15,673 nucleotides of DNA from Aurantibrevibacter sp041747755 (GCA_041747755.1 JBGTEN010000290.1:1-15673); one strand, 5' to 3'; shown: positions 7,262 through 14,269, numbered from the stretch's first letter. Made by a program: numbers and translations. Notes: generated from the sequence alone by a model not told the origin.

Positions 7262-8225
7262 GGGAGCAATTTCCAATTTTATTAAAAAATATTACCTGCA
7301 TTTTAATGCCGCAGCATTAGTAGATGCTGCAAAAGGGTATGAAGAACAGTTGCAAAGTGGTGCAAAAATGCTCGTTTCCTTAGCTGGTGCAATGAGTACT
7401 GCAGAGTTGGGTAAGATTTTCGCTGAGATCATCAGGCAAGACAAAGTGCAGATTATTTCATGTACAGGAGCCAATCTGGAAGAGGATATAATGAATCTGG
7501 TTGCTCATTCTCATTATAAGCGAGTACCAAATTATCGGGATTTAACTCCGCAAGATGAGTGGGATCTTTTGGAAAAAGGGCTAAATAGGGTTACAGATAC
7601 TTGTATCCCCGAAGAGGAAGCATTCCGAAGATTGCAAAAGCATATTCATAAGATTTGGAAAGACGCGGAAGATGCCGGAGAGCGTTATTTTCCTCATGAG
7701 TTTATGTACAAAATGTTACTTTCGGGAGTTTTAGAAGAACACTATGAGATAGATATTAAAGATTCCTGGATGTATGCGGCAGCCAAAAAGAATCTGCCAA
7801 TTATTTGTCCTGGCTGGGAAGACAGCACCATGGGAAACATCTTTGCTTCTTATGTGTTAAAAGGTGAATTGAAAGCGAGTACAATGAAATCCGGCATAGA
7901 GTATATGACCTTTCTGGCAGATTGGTACACTAATAACTCTAAGAAAGGAATTGGGTTTTTCCAAATTGGAGGTGGAATCGCAGGGGATTTCCCTATTTGC
8001 GTAGTGCCCATGTTGTATCAGGATATGGAACGAACAGATACTCCCTTTTGGAGTTATTTTTGTCAGATCAGCGATTCAACAACAAGTTACGGATCCTACT
8101 CGGGGGCTGTGCCTAACGAGAAAATAACCTGGGGTAAATTAGATATTGATACACCCAAATTTATTATAGAAAGTGACGCAACTATTGTTGCACCATTAAT
8201 TTTTGCTTACCTATTAGACATGTAA
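7248..8225 (+). CDS. Deoxyhypusine synthase-like protein, probable homospermidine synthase
   Basis: A 325-residue member of the deoxyhypusine synthase family, which moves an aminobutyl group from a polyamine through an enzyme-lysine imine using NAD. The catalytic Lys motif is intact (ITWGKL, Lys297, matching human Lys329). Other family blocks are LAGAMSTAELGK, CTGANLEEDIM, CPGWEDSTMGN, QIGGGIAGDFP (239-249) and SYSGAVPNE. The GGGxxKHH segment that carries the spermidine-binding His288 in the human enzyme reads GGGIAGDF here, so substrate use probably differs. Bacteria lack the eIF5A target. With putrescine made by the two genes upstream, and homospermidine known as a main polyamine of Flavobacteriaceae, homospermidine synthesis is my inference. 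I chose ATG 7248 over TTG 7242; it overlaps the agmatinase gene by 14 bp. Confidence 0.87.
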   Translation: MTKTKGAISNFIKKYYLHFNAAALVDAAKGYEEQLQSGAKMLVSLAGAMSTAELGKIFAEIIRQDKVQIISCTGANLEEDIMNLVAHSHYKRVPNYRDLTPQDEWDLLEKGLNRVTDTCIPEEEAFRRLQKHIHKIWKDAEDAGERYFPHEFMYKMLLSGVLEEHYEIDIKDSWMYAAAKKNLPIICPGWEDSTMGNIFASYVLKGELKASTMKSGIEYMTFLADWYTNNSKKGIGFFQIGGGIAGDFPICVVPMLYQDMERTDTPFWSYFCQISDSTTSYGSYSGAVPNEKITWGKLDIDTPKFIIESDATIVAPLIFAYLLDM

Positions 8226-8227
8226 TT

Positions 8228-8539
8228 ATGGACAATTTAAAACGAGTCATTGTAGACTTTAAAAAACTTACCCCCGAAGTGTTGAAATTGTTAGTTGAAA
8301 AGTATCCTGATGGATATGACGACACCAATATAATCACTTTTAAAAATGCTCAAGGCGAACGTATAGAAGCAGTAGAAGTGACTACAGACGACACCAAATA
8401 CTTGGTTAAGATTAGTGCTAAACTGGAAAAAACGATGGCCAATTATGATGAGGACGATTATGAGGATTTCGCAGATGATGACCCGGATGCTATTCCAGAT
8501 GTGGATATAGAAGACGAAAGTGTGGAGGATGAAGATTAA
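8228..8539 (+). CDS. Small very acidic protein of unknown function
   Basis: A 103-residue cytoplasmic protein I cannot assign to a named family. Residues 1-70 look like a small alpha/beta fold (IVDFKKLTPEVLKLLVEKYP, then strands around IITFKN, RIEAVEV and KYLVKIS). From residue 71 to the end, 19 of 33 residues are Asp or Glu, with no Lys or Arg, giving a disordered polyanionic tail. It begins 2 bp after the stop of the deoxyhypusine-synthase-like gene and ends 4 bp before the DUF155 gene, so it is an integral member of the polyamine operon. An electrostatic link of the tail to polyamines or to a basic partner is possible but purely speculative. Confidence 0.75.
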   Translation: MDNLKRVIVDFKKLTPEVLKLLVEKYPDGYDDTNIITFKNAQGERIEAVEVTTDDTKYLVKISAKLEKTMANYDEDDYEDFADDDPDAIPDVDIEDESVEDED

Positions 8540-8543
8540 TTAA

Positions 8544-9353
8544 ATGGGCATGTTTGAAGTTGTTGCTTACCAGATTGCAGCATCTATCAATATAAGACAA
8601 TGTAAGGGATTATTGCCTTTAGAAATTTTGTATTCGGATAGTGACGAGCTTTACCTTAGAAATGGTGATAAAAAGTTTGTTTATATATTCCAATATGGAA
8701 TGGTGTCTTTTTTTAATCATTCAGTTAAAGAAATCAATGACATATTACATGCCTTGAGCGCTTTATCTAAAGAAGCAATTTCTTCGGATCAATTTTCCGA
8801 GAAAATACAGGTACAAATTGTAGAGGGACTACAAAAAGTTGCTTTTGACAAAGTGGTCTTACCTAGTTTTGATACGGAGGCCATACGCTTGGTAATGATG
8901 AACACCTCACAATCTGTGGCATTAGACCGATATTCTAACATTACAGAACAATTATTGGAAGAGGCTAATGAGCATACCAAGTATTTGGAGAAAATGGGAA
9001 GGCTTAATATCTCCGGGTACAAACTCATGAGGTTTATTGGGAAAACACTTAATATTAAGAACCAGATTTCTGAAAATTTGTACATTTTTGATGAGCCCGA
9101 AAGCACTTGGGAAAACGAAAAGTTAAATAAATTGAATTTGGAGTTAAAAAATACATTCGACCTAAAGATAAGGTATCGGAATATTTATGAACGTATTGAG
9201 ATAATCAGGGAAAACTTGGAACTTTTCAAAGATATCAGGCAGCATAATGAAAGTAGCAGGTTAGAATGGATTATCATTATTTTGATATTGGTAGAAGTGC
9301 TGGATTTGTTTATTTTCCGTATCTGGACACCACTCCTTAAAAATTTGCTCTAA
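8544..9353 (+). CDS. DUF155 / RMND1-YagE family protein, C-terminally membrane-anchored
   Basis: A 269-residue protein that I recognise as the RMND1/Rmd1/YagE family (DUF155). Supporting features are the N-terminal beta-rich part with FVYIFQYGMVSFFNHS, and the helical middle with ALDRYSNITEQLLEEANEHTKYLEKMGRL, matching the family's Q/D-rich helix. The C-terminus has SRLEWIIIILILVEVLDLF, a hydrophobic anchor at about 242-258. The bulk is probably cytoplasmic, held to the inner membrane at its end. In eukaryotes RMND1 supports mitochondrial translation; the bacterial role is not established. It is the last gene of the polyamine operon, 4 bp after the acidic protein. Start is ATG 8544, with 8550 as an alternative. 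Confidence 0.8.
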   Translation: MGMFEVVAYQIAASINIRQCKGLLPLEILYSDSDELYLRNGDKKFVYIFQYGMVSFFNHSVKEINDILHALSALSKEAISSDQFSEKIQVQIVEGLQKVAFDKVVLPSFDTEAIRLVMMNTSQSVALDRYSNITEQLLEEANEHTKYLEKMGRLNISGYKLMRFIGKTLNIKNQISENLYIFDEPESTWENEKLNKLNLELKNTFDLKIRYRNIYERIEIIRENLELFKDIRQHNESSRLEWIIIILILVEVLDLFIFRIWTPLLKNLL

Positions 9354-9374
9354 GAAAATTGAATTGTAAAATGC

Positions 9375-9391
9375 AAATGGATTGTCCATTT
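9375..9391. repeat. Short hairpin after the polyamine operon
   Basis: AAATGGA and TCCATTT form perfect 7-bp arms around TTG, 21 bp after the DUF155 stop. There is no U-run directly after the stem, so it is a weak candidate for a terminator. It could instead protect the mRNA 3' end or be an operator. Confidence 0.35.
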
Positions 9392-9429
9392 TATGTATCT
9401 TACATGAGTTCATCATAACCATTAAAACA

Positions 9430-9446
9430 CTTGTATTGAGTACAAG
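9430..9446. repeat. Operator-like inverted repeat upstream of the VOC gene
   Basis: CTTGTA and TACAAG are perfect 6-bp arms around TTGAG, a layout common for dimeric repressor sites. It lies about 120 bp before the VOC gene start. No matching regulator gene is in the window, and chance occurrence cannot be excluded. Confidence 0.25.
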
Positions 9447-9535
9447 GGCTTCAAGGTCAAAGTAATGAATACTAACAGATGAAACGCACATGACCAAAGT
9501 TTTTAGTAAATACAAGAGCATGTTTATGGGCGTTT

Positions 9536-9575
9536 CATGTGACCGTTAAAAACAATAAAAATAAACACATGAAAA
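9536..9575. repeat. CATGTGACC / CACATGAAAA bipartite element, copy 2
   Basis: CATGTGACC (9536-9544), then a 21-nt A-rich spacer, then CACATGAAAA (9566-9575). It repeats the element at 2747-2785. Here the right block contains the start codon of the VOC gene (ATG at 9569), so a protein bound here would block translation or transcription start. A partial relative, CACATGACC, occurs at 9487-9495. Confidence 0.4.
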
Positions 9576-9985
9576 ATGCGCCATTCCATATGTCTATGCC
9601 CTGCTATAGCGTAAGTAAAACCAAGGACTTTTATATTGATGTCATCGGGGCAGAATTGGGTCGGAGTTCCACTCAGTGGGTAGATATTAATTTATTTGGA
9701 AACCAGATTACATTTACCAAAGCAGGCGAGTTTAATTTTATTTACAGAACATACAAATTTGAAAATACGGTACTTCCGGCGTTTCATTTTGGAGTAATTG
9801 TGGATCATGAAACCTGGAAAATGTTATATGAGAAATTAAGGGAAACAAAACATGAATTAATTCAGGAAGTTACCTTTTTGAAAAGTAAACTTGGAGAACA
9901 TACTTCTTTTTTCATACAAGATCCCAACGGACATATGGTAGAGTTTAAAACCTTTGCAAATCAAAAAGATATATTTAATATATAG
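9569..9985 (+). CDS. VOC-fold (glyoxalase/extradiol dioxygenase-like) protein
   Basis: A 138-residue vicinal-oxygen-chelate protein. It has the two beta-alpha-beta-beta-beta halves of the fold. The likely metal ligands are His7 (start of strand 1), His73 in AFHFGVIVD and Glu125 in FFIQDPNGHMVEFKTF. The DPNGHMVEFK block is the family hallmark. Substrate cannot be told from sequence; members include lyases, dioxygenases and resistance proteins. I chose ATG 9569 over GTG 9539, because the fold starts right after it and the extra ten residues would be Asn/Lys-rich filler. It precedes the RimB-RimK fusion gene by 24 bp on the same strand and is probably co-transcribed with it. Confidence 0.85.
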   Translation: MKNAPFHMSMPCYSVSKTKDFYIDVIGAELGRSSTQWVDINLFGNQITFTKAGEFNFIYRTYKFENTVLPAFHFGVIVDHETWKMLYEKLRETKHELIQEVTFLKSKLGEHTSFFIQDPNGHMVEFKTFANQKDIFNI

Positions 9986-10009
9986 AATCAGGTTATTGGA
10001 ATAAGGACT

Positions 10010-11407
10010 ATGAAAATAGGAAATCTGGAAGTTATAGGGAGTGAAGAATGGTGTGTTTTTGAAGAATTGGGCATTCCCGCAATAAAGGCCAGAGTAGATT
10101 CCGGAGCCAAAACTTCTTCTATTCAGGCAACAAATATTAAAGTGTTTTTTAAAGGAGCAAAGGAGTTTGTAAAGTTTGAAGTTAATCCTTTGCAGGACAA
10201 TCGTAGCATCAATATAGAATGTGAAGCAAAACTGATAGATAGACGAACTGTTAAGAGTTCTTCCGGTATATCAGAGGAACGTCTTGTAATTCGCACTCCT
10301 GTAACCTTGGGCGGCAGGAAATTTGAGATAGAACTTACCCTAGCCAATAGGGATACCATGGAATTTAGAATGCTGTTGGGTAGAGAGGCATTAAACCAAA
10401 AATATGTTGTGAATCCTGCAGAGAGTTTTTGTCTCGGGGAGCTAAAAGAGGACCACATTAATAGCAAATACGCCTCGTTTGTAAAAGAAAAGACCGGGTT
10501 AAAGATTGCTCTTTTAGCCAGCAATCCGGAGTTATACAGTAATAAAAGAATAATGGAGGCTGCAGAAGCTCGTGGCCATGAGATTGTGTTTTTAAATGTA
10601 GAACATTCCTACATGAAGTTAGATGCACTTTCGCCGGAAATACGGTATCGGGGTGGTAACGTTTTGAATGAATTTGATGCAATTATCCCCAGAATTAAGC
10701 CTGCAGTTACTTTTTATGGTTGTGCACTTATTCGCCAATTTGACTATTTAGGGGTTTATTGTTTAAATTCTGCGGAGGCCATTACCCAGTCCAGAGATAA
10801 ACTCTTTGCTTCCCAATTGTTTTCAAAAAATGATATTCATATCCCCATTACCGGTTTTGCTAAATCGCCATTAGATACCAAGGACCTTATTCGCATGGTG
10901 AATGGAGCCCCTTTAATTATAAAATTGCTAGAAAGCACTCAGGGTAAGGGGGTTGTCTTGGCCGAGACCAACAAAGCTGCCGAAAGTGTTATAAATGCCT
11001 TTAAAAGTGTACAGACCAATATCTTGGTACAGGAGTTCATTAAAGAAGCCAACGGACAAGATATTCGATGTTTTGTAGTAGACGGAAAAGTGGTTGCCTC
11101 CATTCAACGGCAAGCGGAAAAGGGCGAATTTAGGGCTAATCTCCATCAGGGAGGTAAGGCATCTGTAATAAAGATAACTCCTGAAGAAAAAAAATTGGCA
11201 ATAAAAGCTGCCAAAATCTTAAATCTAGTAGTGGCTGGAGTAGATATTATCCGCTCCAATAAAGGACCGCTATTGCTGGAAGTTAATTCTTCACCCGGCC
11301 TTGAAGGAATAGAGAATGCTACAGGGAAAGACATAGCCAATACCCTTATTGTGGCTATTGAAAAACGGTTAAAATTTCAGGAATTAGAGGAGGTTCAAAT
11401 TTTCTAA
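10010..11407 (+). CDS. rimK: RimB-like aspartic protease fused to RimK-type glutamate ligase
   Basis: A 465-residue two-domain protein. Residues ~1-150 match the family once called ATP-dependent zinc protease, now seen as a retropepsin-like fold (RimB type): IKARVDSGAKTSSIQA holds the aspartic-protease motif Asp30-Ser-Gly, and MLLGREAL is the second conserved block. Residues ~165-460 are a full-length RimK ATP-grasp enzyme (KIALLASNPELYSNKR, PLIIKLLESTQGKGV, LVQEFIKEANGQDIRCFVV and LLEVNSSPGLEG with Glu424 and Asn426 as Mg/ATP ligands). E. coli RimK adds glutamates to the C-terminus of ribosomal protein S6. RimB-type proteases trim such tails, so the fusion joins writer and possible eraser. 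The true target here is unproven. The 3' end overlaps the convergent dehydrogenase gene by 24 bp. Confidence 0.88.
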   Translation: MKIGNLEVIGSEEWCVFEELGIPAIKARVDSGAKTSSIQATNIKVFFKGAKEFVKFEVNPLQDNRSINIECEAKLIDRRTVKSSSGISEERLVIRTPVTLGGRKFEIELTLANRDTMEFRMLLGREALNQKYVVNPAESFCLGELKEDHINSKYASFVKEKTGLKIALLASNPELYSNKRIMEAAEARGHEIVFLNVEHSYMKLDALSPEIRYRGGNVLNEFDAIIPRIKPAVTFYGCALIRQFDYLGVYCLNSAEAITQSRDKLFASQLFSKNDIHIPITGFAKSPLDTKDLIRMVNGAPLIIKLLESTQGKGVVLAETNKAAESVINAFKSVQTNILVQEFIKEANGQDIRCFVVDGKVVASIQRQAEKGEFRANLHQGGKASVIKITPEEKKLAIKAAKILNLVVAGVDIIRSNKGPLLLEVNSSPGLEGIENATGKDIANTLIVAIEKRLKFQELEEVQIF

Positions 11408-12328
11408 CATCTCGGTTGTGGTTTTTTCCAGATCAAATATAGGTTCCCAACCCCAATCCGTTTTTGCCTGGTTGTCGTCGATAGAACTAGGCCAGGAGTC
11501 TGCAATATGTTGCCTAAAATCCGGCTTGTAAGAAACGTTAAAGTCCGGAATATGATTTTGAATGCTTTTTGTAATTTCAGCGGGAGTAAAACTCATGGCT
11601 GCCAAATTATAAGATGAACGGATACTTAAATTATCCGAATTATTTTCCATCAGCTCCATAGTAGCTCGGATTGCATCGTCCATAAACATCATTGGAAGTT
11701 TGGTGTCCTGCTCCAAGAAGCAGGTATAGTGACCATCGCTAAGGGCTCTTTGATAAATTTCTACGGCATAGTCCGTTGTTCCCCCTCCCGGAGGGGTCTT
11801 CCAGCTAATGAGTCCAGGATAGCGCACGCTGCGCACATCAACTCCATATTTACTGTGGTAATAAGCGCACCATCGTTCTCCGGTTTGTTTGCTAATACCA
11901 TATACCGTAGTGGGCTCCATAATGGTATGCTGTGGGGTATTTTCTTTTGGGGTGCTGGGTCCAAAAACCGCTATGCTGGAGGGCCAAAAAACCTTATTTA
12001 TTTTCTTTTCCTTAGCCAGATTAAGCACGTTAAAAAGGGAGTTCATATTTAAGTTCCACGCCCGTTCGGGAAACTTTTCAGCGGTAACACTCAACATAGC
12101 TGCCATGAGATATACCTCCTCAATTTCATAATACATAACCACATTTTCTATGGCCTCATAATTAGTAGCATCTAGGAGTTCAAAAGGCCCCGAACTCATT
12201 AAGTTGCTACTTCCTTCCCTGATGTCACTGGCAATAATCCTGTTTTTGCCATATTTCTCACGCAAAGCCAAGGTCAATTCTGTCCCGATTTGTCCGCACG
12301 CCCCTATGATTAAAATGGATTTTTGCAT
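11384..12328 (-). CDS. tdh: L-threonine 3-dehydrogenase, SDR/epimerase type
   Basis: NAD-dependent oxidation of L-threonine to 2-amino-3-oxobutyrate, which then gives glycine and acetyl-CoA or aminoacetone. The 314-residue protein is an extended SDR. The NAD motif is GACGQIG (Gly9, Gly12, Gly15), the acidic residue for NAD is Asp35 in ASDI, and the catalytic set is SS at 117-118 with Tyr143 and Lys147 in VYGISKQTGERW. The blocks RYPGLISWKTPPGGGTTDYA, YNLAAMSFTPAEI and FRQHIADSWP closely match the known Flavobacterium SDR-type threonine dehydrogenase, unlike the zinc-dependent Tdh of E. coli. Start is ATG 12328; a TTG one codon upstream is unlikely. The gene ends inside the rimK 3' end, tail to tail. 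Confidence 0.93.
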   Translation of the reverse strand: MQKSILIIGACGQIGTELTLALREKYGKNRIIASDIREGSSNLMSSGPFELLDATNYEAIENVVMYYEIEEVYLMAAMLSVTAEKFPERAWNLNMNSLFNVLNLAKEKKINKVFWPSSIAVFGPSTPKENTPQHTIMEPTTVYGISKQTGERWCAYYHSKYGVDVRSVRYPGLISWKTPPGGGTTDYAVEIYQRALSDGHYTCFLEQDTKLPMMFMDDAIRATMELMENNSDNLSIRSSYNLAAMSFTPAEITKSIQNHIPDFNVSYKPDFRQHIADSWPSSIDDNQAKTDWGWEPIFDLEKTTTEMLENLNLL

Positions 12329-12345
12329 CAAAATGAAGTTAAATG

Positions 12346-12378
12346 TTTGGTGGTAAAGATAGCTTTTATTAAAATTTG
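12346..12378 (+). promoter_or_regulatory. Candidate promoter for the lipoprotein gene
   Basis: TTTG at 12346-12349 and AAAATTTG at 12371-12378 (one mismatch to TAnnTTTG) are separated by 21 nt, in the 62-bp gap between divergent genes. Transcription would begin very close to the ATG at 12391. Motif evidence only. Confidence 0.3.
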
Positions 12379-12390
12379 TACATTCGCTAT

Positions 12391-12885
12391 ATGAAGAAAT
12401 TATTCTTTTCAGGAGTCCTTATTGTTCTATTTTTCTCTTGTAATCAGGAGAAAAAAACAACCTTGGTTGAAGTAATCACTGAAACGGATTTTGACACTCA
12501 AAAGTTCCCTACGAAAGTTAGTATTAATTCAAAGGCCAATGAGCTCATGCAAAATTGGACAGAATTTAATGCCTTTGAAACCAGTTTTGATGCCATTTAT
12601 AGAATTACCAATACAGCCGACTTAAGTATGGTGACAGAGGATTTAATAGAAAAGCAAAAACTATTGGAAGCTTCTGAATTCCCTGATTTATTTAAAAAAC
12701 CTCAGATTAAAAGTAGACAGAAAGTGGTTAAGACATTTATTTTAAAAATAAAGGGAGATTTAGAGTACCGTACAAACCCACAGGAATCTATTGTGCAGAT
12801 GATAACCGCTTACAACGCATTTCGCAACCAATTTAATGTTCTTGCCAACAATACCTTAGACTCTCAGTTAATCTTATATGAATAG
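12391..12885 (+). CDS. Putative lipoprotein of unknown function
   Basis: A 164-residue exported protein. The start ATG 12391 gives a type II signal peptide (MKKLFFSGVLIVLFFSC) with the lipid-modified Cys17, followed by NQEKK, as in many Bacteroidota surface or periplasmic lipoproteins. A longer TTG start at 12376 would spoil the signal peptide's usual beginning. The mature part is mostly helical and charged, with no catalytic motif I recognise. Its stop overlaps the start of the NTF2-like gene by 8 bp, so both are translated together and probably act in the same compartment. Confidence 0.75.
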   Translation: MKKLFFSGVLIVLFFSCNQEKKTTLVEVITETDFDTQKFPTKVSINSKANELMQNWTEFNAFETSFDAIYRITNTADLSMVTEDLIEKQKLLEASEFPDLFKKPQIKSRQKVVKTFILKIKGDLEYRTNPQESIVQMITAYNAFRNQFNVLANNTLDSQLILYE

Positions 12886-13378
12886 ATGGTTCATTTTCTT
12901 TATAGGTATATTGTTTGTTGTTAGAGCCGGCGCACAATTTAGCACCAATCGCGAGCAAATAGACCTGCAGTTGGATAGATGGCACAAAGCGGCGGCTAAT
13001 GCGGACTATGATACCTATTTTGAGATAATGACGGATGATAGTGTATTTCTTGGAACAGATGCGCTGGAAAATTGGCAAAACGAAGCCTTTAGAGCTTTTT
13101 CCAAGCCGCATTTTGACAAGGGTAAGGCCTGGAATTTTACAGCAATACAGCGTAATATTTATGTATATGAAACAGAGGAATTCGCTTGGTTTGATGAATT
13201 GCTGGACACCCAAATGAAACTTTGTCGTGGATCCGGGGTACTGAAGAAAGTTGACGGAGTCTGGAAGTTGGCTCATTATGTATTATCCATTGCCATTCCT
13301 AATGAAAATGTTAGTGAAGTTATTCACCTAAAAAAAGATAAGGATAGTTTACTGATGATAAAGTTAAGAGAAAACTAA
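12878..13378 (+). CDS. Secreted NTF2-like (SnoaL/DUF4440-type) protein
   Basis: A 166-residue protein with a Sec signal peptide (hydrophobic core 4-15, likely cut after AGA at residue 19) and one NTF2-like domain. The domain is shown by QLDRWHKAAANADYDTYFEIM (helix with the usual pocket Tyr/Phe), DDSVFLGTDALENW, and the C-terminal strands RGSGVLKKVDGVWKLAHYVLSIAIP. SnoaL-like domains may be enzymes or ligand-binding modules; nothing here fixes the substrate. The ATG at 12878 lies within the last codons of the preceding lipoprotein gene. A strong terminator begins 8 bp after the stop. It is either soluble in the periplasm or exported further. Confidence 0.82.
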   Translation: MNRWFIFFIGILFVVRAGAQFSTNREQIDLQLDRWHKAAANADYDTYFEIMTDDSVFLGTDALENWQNEAFRAFSKPHFDKGKAWNFTAIQRNIYVYETEEFAWFDELLDTQMKLCRGSGVLKKVDGVWKLAHYVLSIAIPNENVSEVIHLKKDKDSLLMIKLREN

Positions 13379-13385
13379 AAGGTTG

Positions 13386-13429
13386 AAACCAAAAAAAAGC
13401 GGATTTCCATATCCGCTTTTTTTTGGTTT
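13386..13429. terminator. Perfect bidirectional rho-independent terminator
   Basis: AAACCAAAAAAAAGCGGAT (13386-13404) and ATCCGCTTTTTTTTGGTTT (13411-13429) are perfect 19-bp arms around a 6-nt loop. The GC-rich core GCGGAT/ATCCGC is flanked by eight A on the left and eight T on the right, so it works as hairpin plus U-tract in both directions. It sits between the convergent genes ending at 13378 (plus) and 13451 (minus). Confidence 0.95.
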
Positions 13430-13450
13430 GTATACTAACATGCTCTTTCC

Positions 13451-14134
13451 TTATGGTTGTTCTTTTCTGGACTGCAATGCTTGTTTGCTTAAACTGGCCA
13501 AATTAAAACTAGGATCAATTTTTAAAGCTTCATCGAACGAGGCCATGGCCACGTCTATATTGTTTTTATCAATATTGTATTCTACAAGACCTCTAAGATG
13601 AACAAAAGCAGCCTTTAAGGATACTTCATAGGGTTCTTGTCGCTCGTAAAAAGCGTGTTTCATATCATCTTTTACATTGGCAAGGCCATAAGTTATATCA
13701 GTGGCAGCCCCTGTGTTATCTCCTATTTGTATTTTTAAATCGGCCAATTCATAGGCTAAAAAGGCATTTGGCACTCTTTTAAATAGAATTTCAAATTGTT
13801 CCAAGGCACGTTTGGGCTGGTTTAGGGCTTTTAGGGAAATAGCTTTTACTTGAACCCTTAAGTCCGAATCTGTTTCCACCTTTTCTATTCCAATGGTATT
13901 TAATGCCTGCATGTGTTGATTATCATTGGCATAGATGTACGCCAAAGTATCCATACGTTCTTTAGATGGGGAAAGCACATTTAGGTGTGTTATGGCATTT
14001 ATAACACCGGTAACATCGCCTTGTAATCTCATTTCAGCATAAAATGCTTCAAAGTGTTTTTGTAGTTCGGTTTTGGTTTGTGCGTTAACAGAAACTCCTG
14101 AAATCAAAAGAATTATAAGAAGGCTTTTTTTCAT
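13451..14134 (-). CDS. Secreted TPR-like repeat protein
   Basis: A 227-residue helical protein with a Sec signal peptide (MKKSLLIILLISGVSVNA, cut about residue 18) and no lipobox, so probably periplasmic. The body is built of helix pairs with TPR spacing. Clearest are KALNQPKRALEQFEILFKRVPNAFLAYELA in the middle and DVAMASFDEALKIDPSFNLASL at the end, the latter with the TPR consensus A..F..AL..DP. TPR proteins are scaffolds for protein contacts; the partner is unknown. It shares the terminator at 13386-13429 with the convergent NTF2-like gene. Confidence 0.8.
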   Translation of the reverse strand: MKKSLLIILLISGVSVNAQTKTELQKHFEAFYAEMRLQGDVTGVINAITHLNVLSPSKERMDTLAYIYANDNQHMQALNTIGIEKVETDSDLRVQVKAISLKALNQPKRALEQFEILFKRVPNAFLAYELADLKIQIGDNTGAATDITYGLANVKDDMKHAFYERQEPYEVSLKAAFVHLRGLVEYNIDKNNIDVAMASFDEALKIDPSFNLASLSKQALQSRKEQP

Positions 14135-14155
14135 TTTAATACTAATTTAGTGCGC

Positions 14156-14163
14156 CAAAACTA
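14156..14163 (-). promoter_or_regulatory. Candidate -7 box for the TPR-like gene
   Basis: On the minus strand 14163 to 14156 reads TAGTTTTG, an exact TAnnTTTG match 22 nt before the ATG at 14134. No clear TTG -33 element is seen at the usual distance. Confidence 0.35.
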
Positions 14164-14207
14164 TTAAATTATTTTTAGTAATCTGTTAAAGAAATCCTTA
14201 AACCTTA

Positions 14208-14242
14208 TCAGAAAAGAAAATGGACGCCTTAAGACATCCATT
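14208..14242 (-). terminator. Rho-independent terminator of the 124-aa protein gene
   Basis: Read on the minus strand, 14242-14219 is a near-perfect palindrome (AATGGATGTC, loop TTAA, GGCGTCCATT, with two G-U pairs). It is followed by TTCTTTTCTG, a U-rich run. It begins 27 bp after the stop of the gene at 14270-14644. Confidence 0.65.
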
Positions 14243-14269
14243 CTGAGTATGGTTGGTTATTGATTGTGT

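Noticed and set aside
9375..9391. Firm terminator for the polyamine operon
   Set aside because: The stem is short, AT-rich and lacks a following U-run, so it is listed only as a hairpin.
9539..9568. GTG start at 9539 for the VOC protein
   Set aside because: It adds ten Asn/Lys-rich residues encoded by the A-rich repeat spacer; the fold begins directly after ATG 9569.
10123..10524. 133-codon minus-strand open frame inside the RimB-like domain
   Set aside because: Shadow of a conserved domain; Ser/Leu/Phe-rich translation typical of antisense frames.
12833..13276. 147-codon minus-strand open frame opposite the NTF2-like gene
   Set aside because: It spans the overlap of two well-supported plus-strand genes and its translation has no recognisable features.
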